Below the pieces are notes generated by a model. That model saw only the letters and a program-made list of their open reading frames with translations. It had not been told where the DNA came from and made no database searches. The translations under genes and the position numbers were made by a program. This document shows positions 1 through 9,249 of a stretch of DNA of 64,000 bases, piece after piece. The DNA lies in assembly GCF_008271465.1 (NCBI RefSeq), contig NZ_VMDU01000005.1, positions 62,001-126,000 of the forward strand, read 5' to 3'. Source of the DNA: Tabrizicola flagellatus. GTDB taxonomy: Bacteria; Pseudomonadota; Alphaproteobacteria; Rhodobacterales; Rhodobacteraceae. Each line of letters starts with the position of its first letter. Positions within the stretch are counted from its first letter, which is position 1.

Positions 1-76
1 GGCACGACAGGACACTGGATCGAACGGCTTGTGAAACCTCTCTGACACCGGCGCTGCGCTTTCGGGCGTCAAGAGA

Positions 77-100
77 AAAGGGCGCCCGAAGGCGCCCTTT
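77..100 (-). terminator. Intrinsic terminator of groESL
   Basis: A perfect 10 bp stem (AAAGGGCGCC/GGCGCCCTTT) closes a 4 nt loop that reads TTCG on the minus strand, the very stable UUCG tetraloop. On the minus strand it is followed by a TTTTCTCTT tract. It lies 23 nt past the groEL stop codon. Confidence 0.85.
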
Positions 101-122
101 CCTGTCTCGTTGACCGGATGGA

Positions 123-1817
<1,695 letters not shown>

Positions 1818-1823
1818 CTATCC

Positions 1824-2111
1824 TCAGGCGATGATGCCGAGGATGTCGCTTTCCTTCATGATCAGCAGTTCTTCGCCGTTCAGGGTCACTTCGGTGCCCG
1901 ACCACTTGCCGAACAGCACGCGATCGCCGGCCTTCACCGACGGGGCGATCAGCTCGCCCGAATCCTTGCGGGCGCCTTCGCCCACGGCAACGACTTCGCC
2001 CTCGGCGGGCTTTTCCTTGGCGGTGTCGGGGATGATCAGCCCGCCCTTGGTCTTTTCATCGGACTGGACGCGCTTGACCAGAACACGGTCATGCAGGGGT
2101 TTGAAAGCCAT
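1824..2111 (-). CDS. groES: Co-chaperonin GroES (10 kDa)
   Basis: Heptameric lid of the GroEL folding chamber. The 95-residue product begins [14 protein letters not shown], has the mobile-loop region [18 protein letters not shown] around residues 18–35 and the GEVVAVG strand that follows. The ATG at 2111 is preferred over an upstream in-frame start because that start lies inside the CIRCE operator, and an AGGGAGA ribosome-binding site precedes 2111. It is the first gene of the groESL operon. Confidence 0.97.
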   Translation of the reverse strand: MAFKPLHDRVLVKRVQSDEKTKGGLIIPDTAKEKPAEGEVVAVGEGARKDSGELIAPSVKAGDRVLFGKWSGTEVTLNGEELLIMKESDILGIIA

Positions 2112-2149
2112 CTGGAGGTTCTCCCTTGAGTCACCAGGTTTGAATTCGA

Positions 2150-2176
2150 TTAGCACTCAGGCAAGGCGAGTGCTAA
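2150..2176 (-). promoter_or_regulatory. CIRCE operator (HrcA-binding inverted repeat)
   Basis: TTAGCACTC, nine bases, GAGTGCTAA: a perfect match to the CIRCE consensus. It lies 38 nt upstream of the groES start and just downstream of a TTGACA-type promoter, where bound HrcA repressor would block initiation. In alphaproteobacteria CIRCE/HrcA usually acts together with a heat-shock sigma factor. Confidence 0.95.
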
Positions 2177-2183
2177 CGGCGGT

Positions 2184-2212
2184 GAGGTAGGCAATCCCGC
2201 CCCGCCTGTCAA
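2184..2212 (-). promoter_or_regulatory. groESL promoter
   Basis: Read on the minus strand: -35 TTGACA, a 17 bp spacer and -10 TACCTC. Transcription would start about 7 nt downstream, at the upstream edge of the CIRCE element. The -35 is perfect and the -10 weak; the position relative to CIRCE supports the call. Confidence 0.6.
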
Positions 2213-2308
2213 CTCCCCGTCCGGGCGTCGGGAACGGTTTTTCGCATTGCCTTTTGGCGGTCCGATGCCACGATGCCGATCATCCGTCGCAACCGTCCAG
2301 TGGTGCCC

Positions 2309-3307
2309 ATGTCCCGCCTTGCCGCCGTCACCCTTGCCCTTGTCCTGTCCTTCCTGCACGCGCTGCCCGCCCTCGCGCTCTGTGGCGGGCGCAATCTGTT
2401 CGAGGAGATGGATCCCGCGAAGCTTGCCAGCATCCGTGACGCCGCCGAGGCCGTCCCCTTCCCCAAGGGCAATTTCTGGCAGGCGGTGCGCGGCGACGAG
2501 GTCATAACCATCGCCGGCACCTATCATTTCGACGACCCGCGCCACCAGGCGAACCTCGACAAGCTGCAACTCTTCATCGCCGACGCCACGACGGTGTTGG
2601 TCGAATCCGGTCCCGAGGAAGAAAAGGCGCTGATGGACCTGGTTGCTCGCGAGCCCGCGCGGATGTTCATCACTACCGGCCCAACGCTCTTTGAACAACT
2701 GCCGGCCGAGGTCTGGGCGCAACTGTCCGATGCCATGTCCAAACGCGGCATTCCCGGCTTCATGGCGGCGAAGTTCCGGCCCTGGTATGTGCTGGCCGTC
2801 CTGGCCATCCCGCCCTGCGCCATGGAGCAGATGTCCGACCCCAAGGGCCTTGACGGCATGGTGATCGACGCGGCTCTGGCTGCGGGCACGCCCGTCCGCG
2901 CGCTGGAGCCATATGACACGATCTTCACCCTGTTCGACAGCATGACCGACGAGGAGATCCTTGCCATGCTGCAATCGACGCTCGCCCTCGAGGACCGGTC
3001 CGAGGATCACGCCGTCACCCTCGCCGACAGCTATTTCGCCGGTCGCAGCCGCGAGATCTGGGAGTTCATGCGCCAGATCAGCTATGACCTGCCCGGCTAC
3101 ACCCGCGCGCAGGTGGATGCCGAGTTCGCGCGGATGGAAGAGCTGCTGATGAATGCCCGCAACCGCGCCTGGATTCCGGTGCTGACCCAGGCAGCGAAGG
3201 AAGGCCCCGTGGTCGCCGCCTTCGGCGCGCTGCATCTTTCGGGCGAGCAGGGCGTGCTGAACCTGCTCCGGCAACAGGGCTTCAGTCTGACCGAGTTGCA
3301 GTTTTGA
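2309..3307 (+). CDS. TraB/GumN family protein, secreted or periplasmic
   Basis: A hydrophobic signal segment (LAAVTLALVLSFLHALPALA) ends near residue 24. The family motif GTYHFDDPRH follows at about residues 70–79, and the C-terminal GALHLSGEQG segment completes the TraB/GumN pattern. The fold is related to metal-dependent peptidases (Tiki/TraB), but the bacterial substrates are unknown. An in-frame ATG at 2273 would lengthen the N-terminus by 12 residues; neither start has a strong ribosome-binding site. Its stop overlaps the TTG start of the next gene by 4 nt, so the two are probably translated together. Confidence 0.8.
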   Translation: MSRLAAVTLALVLSFLHALPALALCGGRNLFEEMDPAKLASIRDAAEAVPFPKGNFWQAVRGDEVITIAGTYHFDDPRHQANLDKLQLFIADATTVLVESGPEEEKALMDLVAREPARMFITTGPTLFEQLPAEVWAQLSDAMSKRGIPGFMAAKFRPWYVLAVLAIPPCAMEQMSDPKGLDGMVIDAALAAGTPVRALEPYDTIFTLFDSMTDEEILAMLQSTLALEDRSEDHAVTLADSYFAGRSREIWEFMRQISYDLPGYTRAQVDAEFARMEELLMNARNRAWIPVLTQAAKEGPVVAAFGALHLSGEQGVLNLLRQQGFSLTELQF

Positions 3308-4041
3308 TCCTGCCGGGGCGCATCGAGCGACTGTTCATCCTCGACCTCGGCCTGTTCGAGGTGCGGGGCGGCGAGCGCATCATCGGCATCCCGGCCTATC
3401 TGCTGGAAACCGACCGCGGCCAGCGCATCCTGATCGACACGGGCTTTCCCCCGGACTACCTGACCGACCCCGACCGGCCCGCGCGCGACGGGCTGCCCCG
3501 CTTTGGCCGGCTGATCGACTTCCGCCCCGACCAGACTGCCGAGGGCGCGCTGGCGCTGCTGGGGCTCAGGCCCGCCGACATCGACCTGGTGATCCTCAGC
3601 CACGGGCACATCGACCACGTCGGCTCGCTGCCGCTTTTCGCCCATGCCCCCGTGGTCCTGACCGACCGCGAACGGGCCGAGCCCGCGCCGCTCTACTTCG
3701 GCGACGCCCCCCCGATCGCCTGGCCCGAGACAACCTACGTCCGGATCGAGGCCGACACCCCGGTCTGCGAGGGGCTGACCCTGGTCCCCACTCCCGGCCA
3801 CACGGCGGGGCATCTGTCGGCGCTGGTGACGCTCGCTGACGGGCGCAGCGCGATCCTGGCCATCGACGCGCTGAACCGCATTTCGGAACCCGCCGAGGGC
3901 TTTGCCGATTCCGCCGATCCCGCCGCCTCGCAGGCCTCGGCCAGTTACCTGTTGTCGGTTGCCCCGCCCGAGGCGGTGCTGATCTACGGCCACGAGCCGA
4001 CACAATGGCCACTGCTGCCCAAGGCGCCCCGGCCGTGGTAG
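3304..4041 (+). CDS. Metallo-beta-lactamase-fold hydrolase (N-acyl-homoserine-lactonase-like)
   Basis: A 245-residue zinc hydrolase of the metallo-beta-lactamase fold. The metal-binding HGHIDH motif is at residues 100–105, the third His is in TPGHTAGH near residue 166, the bridging Asp in AIDALN near 188 and the last His in YGHEP near 230. Overall length and the spacing from LIDTGFPPDYL to the HxHxDH motif resemble the AHL-lactonase branch, but the substrate cannot be read from sequence. The start is a TTG overlapping the upstream stop (TTGA), and the 3′ end overlaps the transporter gene by 37 nt, suggesting a coupled three-gene operon. Confidence 0.8.
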   Translation: MILPGRIERLFILDLGLFEVRGGERIIGIPAYLLETDRGQRILIDTGFPPDYLTDPDRPARDGLPRFGRLIDFRPDQTAEGALALLGLRPADIDLVILSHGHIDHVGSLPLFAHAPVVLTDRERAEPAPLYFGDAPPIAWPETTYVRIEADTPVCEGLTLVPTPGHTAGHLSALVTLADGRSAILAIDALNRISEPAEGFADSADPAASQASASYLLSVAPPEAVLIYGHEPTQWPLLPKAPRPW

Positions 4042-4895
4042 AGGCCCATCGCCAGGGTGTGCTGCTGCTTCTCGCATCCACCCTGGCCTGGAGCACCTCG
4101 GGCCTCTTCGCCCGCGCCATTCCGCTGGACACGCCGACCGTGATCCTCTGGCGCGGGCTGGCGGGGGCGGCGGGGCTGGTCGTGGTGCTGCTCTGGCTGC
4201 GCGGACGGCAAGGCTTCGGCGATTTCGTCCGGCTTGGCCCGGCGGGCTGGGGCTATGCGCTCTGTTCGGGCCTTGGCATGCTGTTCTTCGTCGGCAGCCT
4301 GAAGGCCACCTCGATCGCCCATGTCGCGATCATCTATGCCACGCTGCCCTTCGTCGCGGCCTTCCTCGGCTGGTGGCTCCTGCGCGAGGCGCCGGGGCGC
4401 GCGGGTCTTGCCGCCGCCGGTCTGGCGCTGGCGGGGGCGACGATCATGGTCGGCCTCGGCGGCGACGGCACGCTGATCGGCGATGCCATGGCCTTCGGCA
4501 TGGTGCTGGCCATGGCCGGCATGATCCTGATCTTGCGCGGCCGGCCCGAGACGCCCACGCTCGCCGCCGGGATCGTCTCGGCGATCTGGGCGCCGCTCGT
4601 CATGGCGCCCTTCGCCACGGTCGAGGGCCTGACCGCCTGGAACATTACCCTGCTTGTCGCCTTCGGCCTGGTGAACTCCACCGCCGGGCTGGCACTGTTC
4701 ATCCTCGGCTCGCGCCACACCTCGCCGGTCGAAACCGCGCTGATCGGTGCGCTGGAAACCGCGCTGACCCCGGTCTGGGTCTGGCTGGTGTTCCACGAGA
4801 CGCCGACGCCCCCGACCCTGGTCGGCGGGGCGATGGTGATGGCGGCCTCGGTCGGCCATATCCTGTGGACCGCGCGGCAACCGGCCCCGCGCTAG
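4005..4895 (+). CDS. EamA/DMT-superfamily membrane transporter
   Basis: A 296-residue inner-membrane protein with about ten predicted membrane segments in two EamA repeats. The first repeat opens ASTLAWSTSGLFAR; the second ends in the NSTAGLALFILGSRHTSP and IGALETALTPVWVW segments typical of DMT exporters. The transported compound is unknown; relatives export amino acids or metabolites. The first 37 nt lie inside the preceding hydrolase gene, so co-expression is likely. A GC-rich hairpin follows the stop codon. Confidence 0.85.
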   Translation: MATAAQGAPAVVEAHRQGVLLLLASTLAWSTSGLFARAIPLDTPTVILWRGLAGAAGLVVVLLWLRGRQGFGDFVRLGPAGWGYALCSGLGMLFFVGSLKATSIAHVAIIYATLPFVAAFLGWWLLREAPGRAGLAAAGLALAGATIMVGLGGDGTLIGDAMAFGMVLAMAGMILILRGRPETPTLAAGIVSAIWAPLVMAPFATVEGLTAWNITLLVAFGLVNSTAGLALFILGSRHTSPVETALIGALETALTPVWVWLVFHETPTPPTLVGGAMVMAASVGHILWTARQPAPR

Positions 4896-4900
4896 CGCAT

Positions 4901-4925
4901 GGGGGCGCCCGGACAGGGCGCCCCC
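4901..4925. terminator. GC-rich hairpin between convergent genes
   Basis: A perfect 10 bp stem (GGGGGCGCCC/GGGCGCCCCC) with a 5 nt loop sits between the stop of the EamA gene and the stop of the small minus-strand ORF. It has no T-tract, so it may be a weak bidirectional terminator or a 3′-end stabiliser. Confidence 0.5.
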
Positions 4926-4936
4926 CCCCGGCAGCC

Positions 4937-5107
4937 TTAACGCTGGCCGGCCTTGCCGGGGATCATCCCCCGTTTCGGCACCAGTTTCGGCCCCTGCGGC
5001 CCTTTCGGCCCCTTCAGGACCGCCGGGTCGAACCCCGGCCCCTTCGCCGCCTTCTGCAACGGCTTCAACCCCGCCATGGCGGGTCTTCCAGTCTTGGTCT
5101 TCGGCAT
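4937..5107 (-). CDS. Small basic hypothetical protein (56 aa)
   Basis: An ATG at 5107 opens a 56-codon frame beginning MPKTKTGRPAMAG and ending RGMIPGKAGQR. It is very rich in Lys, Pro and Gly and has the repeated motif KGPKGPQGPK. AGGGGCAG lies a few bases upstream of the ATG as a possible ribosome-binding site, and the gene ends against the convergent hairpin at 4901–4925. Nearly all codons end in G or C, as in real genes here. I do not recognise a family. The composition suggests a disordered nucleic-acid-binding or ribosome-associated peptide, which is only an inference. Confidence 0.5.
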   Translation of the reverse strand: MPKTKTGRPAMAGLKPLQKAAKGPGFDPAVLKGPKGPQGPKLVPKRGMIPGKAGQR

Positions 5108-5394
5108 GATCTGCCCCTGTATTGAATAGGATGGATGGACCGGCGCGCGACCGGTCGCGAAACGGCGCTCAGGCCGAAACGGTCTTGTCCATTCTCAGGG
5201 CACTCCTCGGGTGAAGGGCTGCACTCGGGCCATCGGGCCCCGCTCATGCCCCCCAGGGGGGCGTCAGACGGTCAGGTCCATGACACGACAACTCCTCTGC
5301 CAAGGCGGGCATCCTGCCACATCCCGCCCCGCGTGACAATCGCCCCGCCCTCGCCTATACCGCGCGCGAAAACCGCAACACCCAAGGGCATCCC
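5108..5394. other. Intergenic region without recognised gene
   Basis: The region separates the divergent small ORF and the pyrophosphatase gene and must hold both promoters. I see a short CCCCCC/GGGGGG hairpin near 5249–5262 but no clear promoter boxes, RNA gene or coding frame. Confidence 0.4.
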
Positions 5395-6312
5395 ATGACC
5401 ACCCTCGTCTTCGGCCACAAATCCCCCGACACCGATTCCACCGGCTCTCCGATCATCTGGGCCTGGTATCTGAACGAGACCGGCACCCCGGCGAAACCCG
5501 TCCTGCTGGGAGAGCCGAACACCGAAGCCGCCTTCGTGTTGCGCCGCTGGGGGTTGGACAAGCCCGAAATCATCCAGGACGTGACCGCGGACGACAAGGT
5601 GGTGATCGTCGATACCAACAACCCGGCCGAATTGCCGCCCTCGATCAACGAGGCCAAGGTGCAGGGCATCATCGACCACCACATGCTGGTCGGCGGTCTC
5701 AAGACGAAGAACCCCATCGACATCACCATCCGCCCGCTGGCCTGCACCGCCACCATCATGCACGACCTGATGGGCGACGCGCTGGCCAAGGCGCCGGCGG
5801 CGATCAAGGGCGCGATGCTGTCCTGCATCCTGTCCGACACGCTGGAATTCCGCAGCCCCACCACCACCCCGCACGACCGCGCCGTGGCCGAGAAGCTGGC
5901 GGCCGATCTTGGCGTCTCGATCCCCGAACTGGCCGCGCAGATGTTCGAGGCCAAGTCGGATGTCTCGGCCTTCTCGGATGCGGAACTGCTGCGGATGGAC
6001 AGCAAGGAATACACTGTCGCCGGCAAGGAACTGCGCGTCTCGGTGCTGGAGACCACCGCGCCCAAGGTGCTCCTCGACCGCAAGGACAGCCTGATGCGGT
6101 CCATGGTGGACGTGGCGAAAGAGGACGGCGCCGACCAGGTCCTGCTGTTCATCATCGACATCCTGAAGGAAGAGGCGACGCTGCTGGTCCCGAACGACCT
6201 GGTGAAGCAATTGGCCGAGGCCTCGTTCGGTGCAAAGGTCACCGGCGACACCGTGGTCCTGCCCGGCATCATGAGCCGCAAGAAGCAGATCATCCCGGCG
6301 CTGAAACTGTGA
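5395..6312 (+). CDS. ppaC: Manganese-dependent inorganic pyrophosphatase (family II)
   Basis: Hydrolyses cytosolic pyrophosphate to two phosphates, pulling biosynthetic reactions forward. The 305-residue product is a DHH-family enzyme: GHKSPDTDS at residues 7–15 and DTNNP near 74 carry metal ligands, DHHML near 96 is the DHH motif, and SRKKQ near 294 is the family II phosphate-binding motif of the C-terminal domain. It is unrelated to the family I Ppa of most proteobacteria; family II enzymes are known in some Rhodobacter species. It stands alone, 85 nt upstream of the HAD gene. Confidence 0.93.
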   Translation: MTTLVFGHKSPDTDSTGSPIIWAWYLNETGTPAKPVLLGEPNTEAAFVLRRWGLDKPEIIQDVTADDKVVIVDTNNPAELPPSINEAKVQGIIDHHMLVGGLKTKNPIDITIRPLACTATIMHDLMGDALAKAPAAIKGAMLSCILSDTLEFRSPTTTPHDRAVAEKLAADLGVSIPELAAQMFEAKSDVSAFSDAELLRMDSKEYTVAGKELRVSVLETTAPKVLLDRKDSLMRSMVDVAKEDGADQVLLFIIDILKEEATLLVPNDLVKQLAEASFGAKVTGDTVVLPGIMSRKKQIIPALKL

Positions 6313-6396
6313 AACCGCAGGCGGGCCTCCGGCGTTGAGACCGGACGCCCGCCCCTTCCCCGACCTGGCCGCTGCGGCCTGCCGACGAGGCCCCGA

Positions 6397-7287
6397 ATGA
6401 CCGAGATCCTCCGCTCGCTCGCCGACCTGACCGGCCGTTATGATGCCGTGTTCTGCGATCTCTGGGGCTGCCTGCACAACGGCAAGGCGGCCTATCCGGC
6501 GGCGGTGGCGGCCCTTCAGGGGTTCCGCGCCTCGGGCGGCAAGGTCGTCCTGCTGACCAACGCGCCGCGCCCGATGTCCAGCGTGGTCGCGCAACTCGAC
6601 GGCCTGTCGGTGCCGCGCGATGCCTGGGATCTCATCGTGACCTCGGGAGATGCGGCGCAGATGGGGATGCTGTCGGGTGCCGTCGGGCGAAAGGTCCACC
6701 ACATCGGCGCCCCGAAGGACGAGGCCTTCTTCACCGATTTCGCCGGGGACCTGGCCGCCTATGCCGCCACCCAGCCCCCCATCGAGCGGGTGCCGCTGCG
6801 CGAGGCCGAGGGCATCGTCTGCACCGGCCTGCGCGACGACCTGACCGAGACGCCCGACGACTACCGCGCCGCGCTGTTGCTGGGCAAGACGCTGGACCTG
6901 CCCATGCTCTGCGCCAACCCCGACATCGTGGTGGACCTCGGCGACCGCCGGCTTTACTGCGCTGGCGCCCTGGCCGAGGCCTACGAGGCGATGGGCGGCC
7001 GGACGCTCTATTTCGGCAAGCCGCATCCGCCGATCTACGACCTTGCCCGTCGCCGTCTGGCCGAGGCGGGCGCGCCGGCAGACCCCGCGATCCTCTGCAT
7101 CGGAGACGGGATTTCCACCGACATACGCGGCGGAATAGGCGAGGGGCTGGACACGCTGTTCATCAGCGGCGGGCTCGAAGCCGACCGCTTTGGCCCCGAC
7201 CCGGAGAATCCCGATCCCGCCCGGCTGGACGACTGGCTCGACGGGCTGGAACTGTCGCCCACCTACGCCATGGGCCGTCTGCGCTGA
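6397..7287 (+). CDS. HAD-superfamily class IIA hydrolase (TIGR01459-like)
   Basis: A 296-residue cytosolic phosphatase-like protein. HAD motif I is CDLWGCLHNG with the nucleophilic Asp at residue 21; motif II is in LLTNAPRP; the motif III Lys is in FGKPHPPIY near residue 207; motif IV is IGDGISTDIRGG near 235–246. The IIA cap lies between motifs II and III. The DLWGCLHNG variant is that of the alphaproteobacterial TIGR01459 group, related to NagD and p-nitrophenylphosphatases; the substrate is not established. Confidence 0.85.
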   Translation: MTEILRSLADLTGRYDAVFCDLWGCLHNGKAAYPAAVAALQGFRASGGKVVLLTNAPRPMSSVVAQLDGLSVPRDAWDLIVTSGDAAQMGMLSGAVGRKVHHIGAPKDEAFFTDFAGDLAAYAATQPPIERVPLREAEGIVCTGLRDDLTETPDDYRAALLLGKTLDLPMLCANPDIVVDLGDRRLYCAGALAEAYEAMGGRTLYFGKPHPPIYDLARRRLAEAGAPADPAILCIGDGISTDIRGGIGEGLDTLFISGGLEADRFGPDPENPDPARLDDWLDGLELSPTYAMGRLR

Positions 7288-7346
7288 CTGCGCAGCAACA
7301 TTCGTTCACAGACGAAAGTCCGATTGAACAATTCTTGCGTGACCGA

Positions 7347-7375
7347 TTGTGCTGCGTCGCAGCGCGTGCTAGGGT
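7347..7375 (+). promoter_or_regulatory. Candidate promoter for the MaoC/ribF gene group
   Basis: -35 TTGTGC, a 17 bp spacer and -10 TAGGGT. It sits between the HAD gene and the MaoC gene. If real, it rules out the upstream TTG at 7324 as the MaoC start. Confidence 0.4.
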
Positions 7376-7404
7376 GCCGCATGACCGGAAGGGATTCGGA
7401 CCCC

Positions 7405-7848
7405 ATGCTCGACAACATGCCCCGCGGAACGATCTGCATCGAGGACATCGAGATCGGCATGTCCCGCCATCTGATGAAGGTCATCACCGACCGCGACATC
7501 GAGCTGTTCGCCGAAGTCTCGACCGACCGGAACCCGGTCCACCTCGACGACGCCTATGCCCAGGACACGATCTTCGAGGGCCGCATCGCCCACGGGATGC
7601 TGACCGCCGGGCTGATCTCGGCGGTGATCGGGGAACAGCTTCCGGGCCACGGCACGGTCTATCTGGGGCAAAGCCTGAAGTTCATGGCACCCGTCCGCCC
7701 CGGCGACATGGTGCGCGCCGAGGTCACCGTCACCGGCATCGACCACGCCAAACGCCGGGTGACCCTTGAAACCCTCGCCTCGGTCGGTAAAACCGTAGTC
7801 GTGAAGGGCGAGGCGCTGGTACTGGCGCCCAGCCGCAAGTTCGACTGA
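7405..7848 (+). CDS. MaoC-family (R)-specific enoyl-CoA hydratase
   Basis: A 147-residue hot-dog-fold protein. The hydratase motif has Asp41 and His46 in DRNPVHLDD, followed by the family segment FEGRIAHGMLTAGLIS. Such enzymes hydrate trans-2-enoyl-CoA to (R)-3-hydroxyacyl-CoA and in Rhodobacter-type bacteria can feed polyhydroxyalkanoate synthesis (PhaJ-like), but that specific role is an inference. The ATG at 7405 follows AAGGGA by about 10 nt; the longer frame from 7324 would overlap the apparent promoter. ribF starts 28 nt after the stop. Confidence 0.83.
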   Translation: MLDNMPRGTICIEDIEIGMSRHLMKVITDRDIELFAEVSTDRNPVHLDDAYAQDTIFEGRIAHGMLTAGLISAVIGEQLPGHGTVYLGQSLKFMAPVRPGDMVRAEVTVTGIDHAKRRVTLETLASVGKTVVVKGEALVLAPSRKFD

Positions 7849-7876
7849 CGGGGCAGACGCCCCCTGAAGGGCGCGG

Positions 7877-8800
7877 ATGCAGATTCATCAGGATTTCCAG
7901 TGGCTTGATCCGGCCGCCCGGGGCACATCTTGCGCGATGGGCAATTTCGACGGGGTGCATCTCGGCCATCAGTCGGTGATCGACCTCGCGCGCGGTCGCG
8001 GCCCCCTCGGCATCGTCACCTTCGAGCCGCATCCGCGTCAGGTCTTTGCCCCCGAGGCCCCGCCCTTCCGGCTGATGAACGCCGAGGCGCGGGCGAACCG
8101 GCTGGCCAAGCTCGGCGTGCAGCACCTGTTCCAGCTGCCGTTCAACCGCGCGCTTGCCGCGCTCACGCCCGAGGAATTCGCCCGCGACGTGCTGGCCAAG
8201 GGGCTGGGGATTTCCCATGTCGTCGTCGGCGCCGATTTCTGCTTCGGCAAGGGCCGCGCCGGCACCGCCCGAGACCTTGCCGCGCTGGGGGACCGCTTCG
8301 GCTTTGACACCACCATCGCGCCGCTGGTCCAGATCGCCGGACGCGAGGTCTCTTCCACCGCGATCCGCGAGGCGCTGAGCGAGGGGCGCCCCCGCGACGC
8401 CGCCGCCATGCTGGGCCACCTGCACCGGATCGAGGGCGAAGTGATCCATGGCGAGAAGCGGGGCCGCGAGCTTGGCTATCCCACCGCAAACATGGCGCTG
8501 ACCGGCCTGCACCTGCCGCGCTTCGGGGTCTACGCGGTGAAGGTCGATGTGCTGACCGGCCCCCATGCCGGGTCCTACATGGGCGCTGCGAGCCTTGGCG
8601 TGCGGCCGATGTTCGCGGGCGAGGTGCCGAACCTCGAGACCTATCTCATGGATTTCAAGGGCGACCTCTACGGCCACCACCTTTCCGTCGCGCTGGTGGA
8701 CTTCCTGCGCCCCGAACTGAAGTTCGACGGCCTGCCCGCCCTGATCGCGCAGATGGAGGCCGACTGCGCCCAGGCCCGCGCCATCCTGTCCGCGTCATGA
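7877..8800 (+). CDS. ribF: Bifunctional riboflavin kinase/FAD synthetase
   Basis: Makes FMN from riboflavin and then FAD. The N-terminal nucleotidyltransferase domain has the GNFDGVHLGH motif at residues 22–31 and SSTAIREAL near 157. The C-terminal flavokinase domain has the GRELGYPTAN motif near residue 195 and the FKGDLYGHHLSV segment near 257. At 307 residues it has normal length. AAGGG precedes the ATG. The last 4 nt overlap the YcgN gene (ATGA). No FMN riboswitch is visible in the short upstream gap. Confidence 0.95.
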   Translation: MQIHQDFQWLDPAARGTSCAMGNFDGVHLGHQSVIDLARGRGPLGIVTFEPHPRQVFAPEAPPFRLMNAEARANRLAKLGVQHLFQLPFNRALAALTPEEFARDVLAKGLGISHVVVGADFCFGKGRAGTARDLAALGDRFGFDTTIAPLVQIAGREVSSTAIREALSEGRPRDAAAMLGHLHRIEGEVIHGEKRGRELGYPTANMALTGLHLPRFGVYAVKVDVLTGPHAGSYMGAASLGVRPMFAGEVPNLETYLMDFKGDLYGHHLSVALVDFLRPELKFDGLPALIAQMEADCAQARAILSAS

Positions 8801-9249
8801 CCGGGCTCCGCCCCCGGTTCTGGGAGATGGTGCCGCTCTCGAAACTCACCCCGGCCGAGTGGGAGGCGCTCTGCGACGGCTGCGGCAAGTGCTGCCTGAA
8901 CAAGCTGGAATACGAGGACACCGGCGAGGTCGCCTATACCCGCATTGCCTGCCGCCTGTTCGACGGAAATACCTGCCAGTGCCGCGACTATCCGAACCGC
9001 AAGCGCTATGTCCCGGAATGTGTGGTCCTGACGCCCAAGAAGCTTCCGAAGATCGCCTACTGGTTGCCCGCAACTTGCGCCTACAAGCGCCTTTATCAGG
9101 GCATTCCACTGCCCGACTGGCATCCCCTGGTCACCGGAGACCCTGACAGCACCCACAGGGCAGGCCAGTCGGTCAAAGGCATAACCATCCCCGAAGGCCT
9201 GGTCCCCGAGGAGGACTGGGAAGACTACCTGATCGAGGAAACCCCCTGA
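8797..9249 (+). CDS. YcgN/UPF0260 family cysteine-cluster protein
   Basis: A 150-residue protein with the UPF0260 pattern: FWEMVPLSKLTPAEWEALCDGCGKCCLNKLE, then conserved Cys in IACRLFDGNTCQCRDYPNR and PECVVL, and WLPATCAYK. The Cys set resembles a metal or Fe–S cluster site (related to the CxxCxxCC domain), but no function is established. It overlaps ribF by 4 nt and the threonine aldolase gene by 1 nt (TGATG), so all three are probably translated from one message. Confidence 0.9.
   Translation: MTGLRPRFWEMVPLSKLTPAEWEALCDGCGKCCLNKLEYEDTGEVAYTRIACRLFDGNTCQCRDYPNRKRYVPECVVLTPKKLPKIAYWLPATCAYKRLYQGIPLPDWHPLVTGDPDSTHRAGQSVKGITIPEGLVPEEDWEDYLIEETP

Noticed and set aside
7324..7404. Upstream TTG start for the MaoC gene
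   Set aside because: It would include the TTGTGC–TAGGGT promoter and adds a non-conserved stretch; the ATG at 7405 has the better ribosome-binding site.
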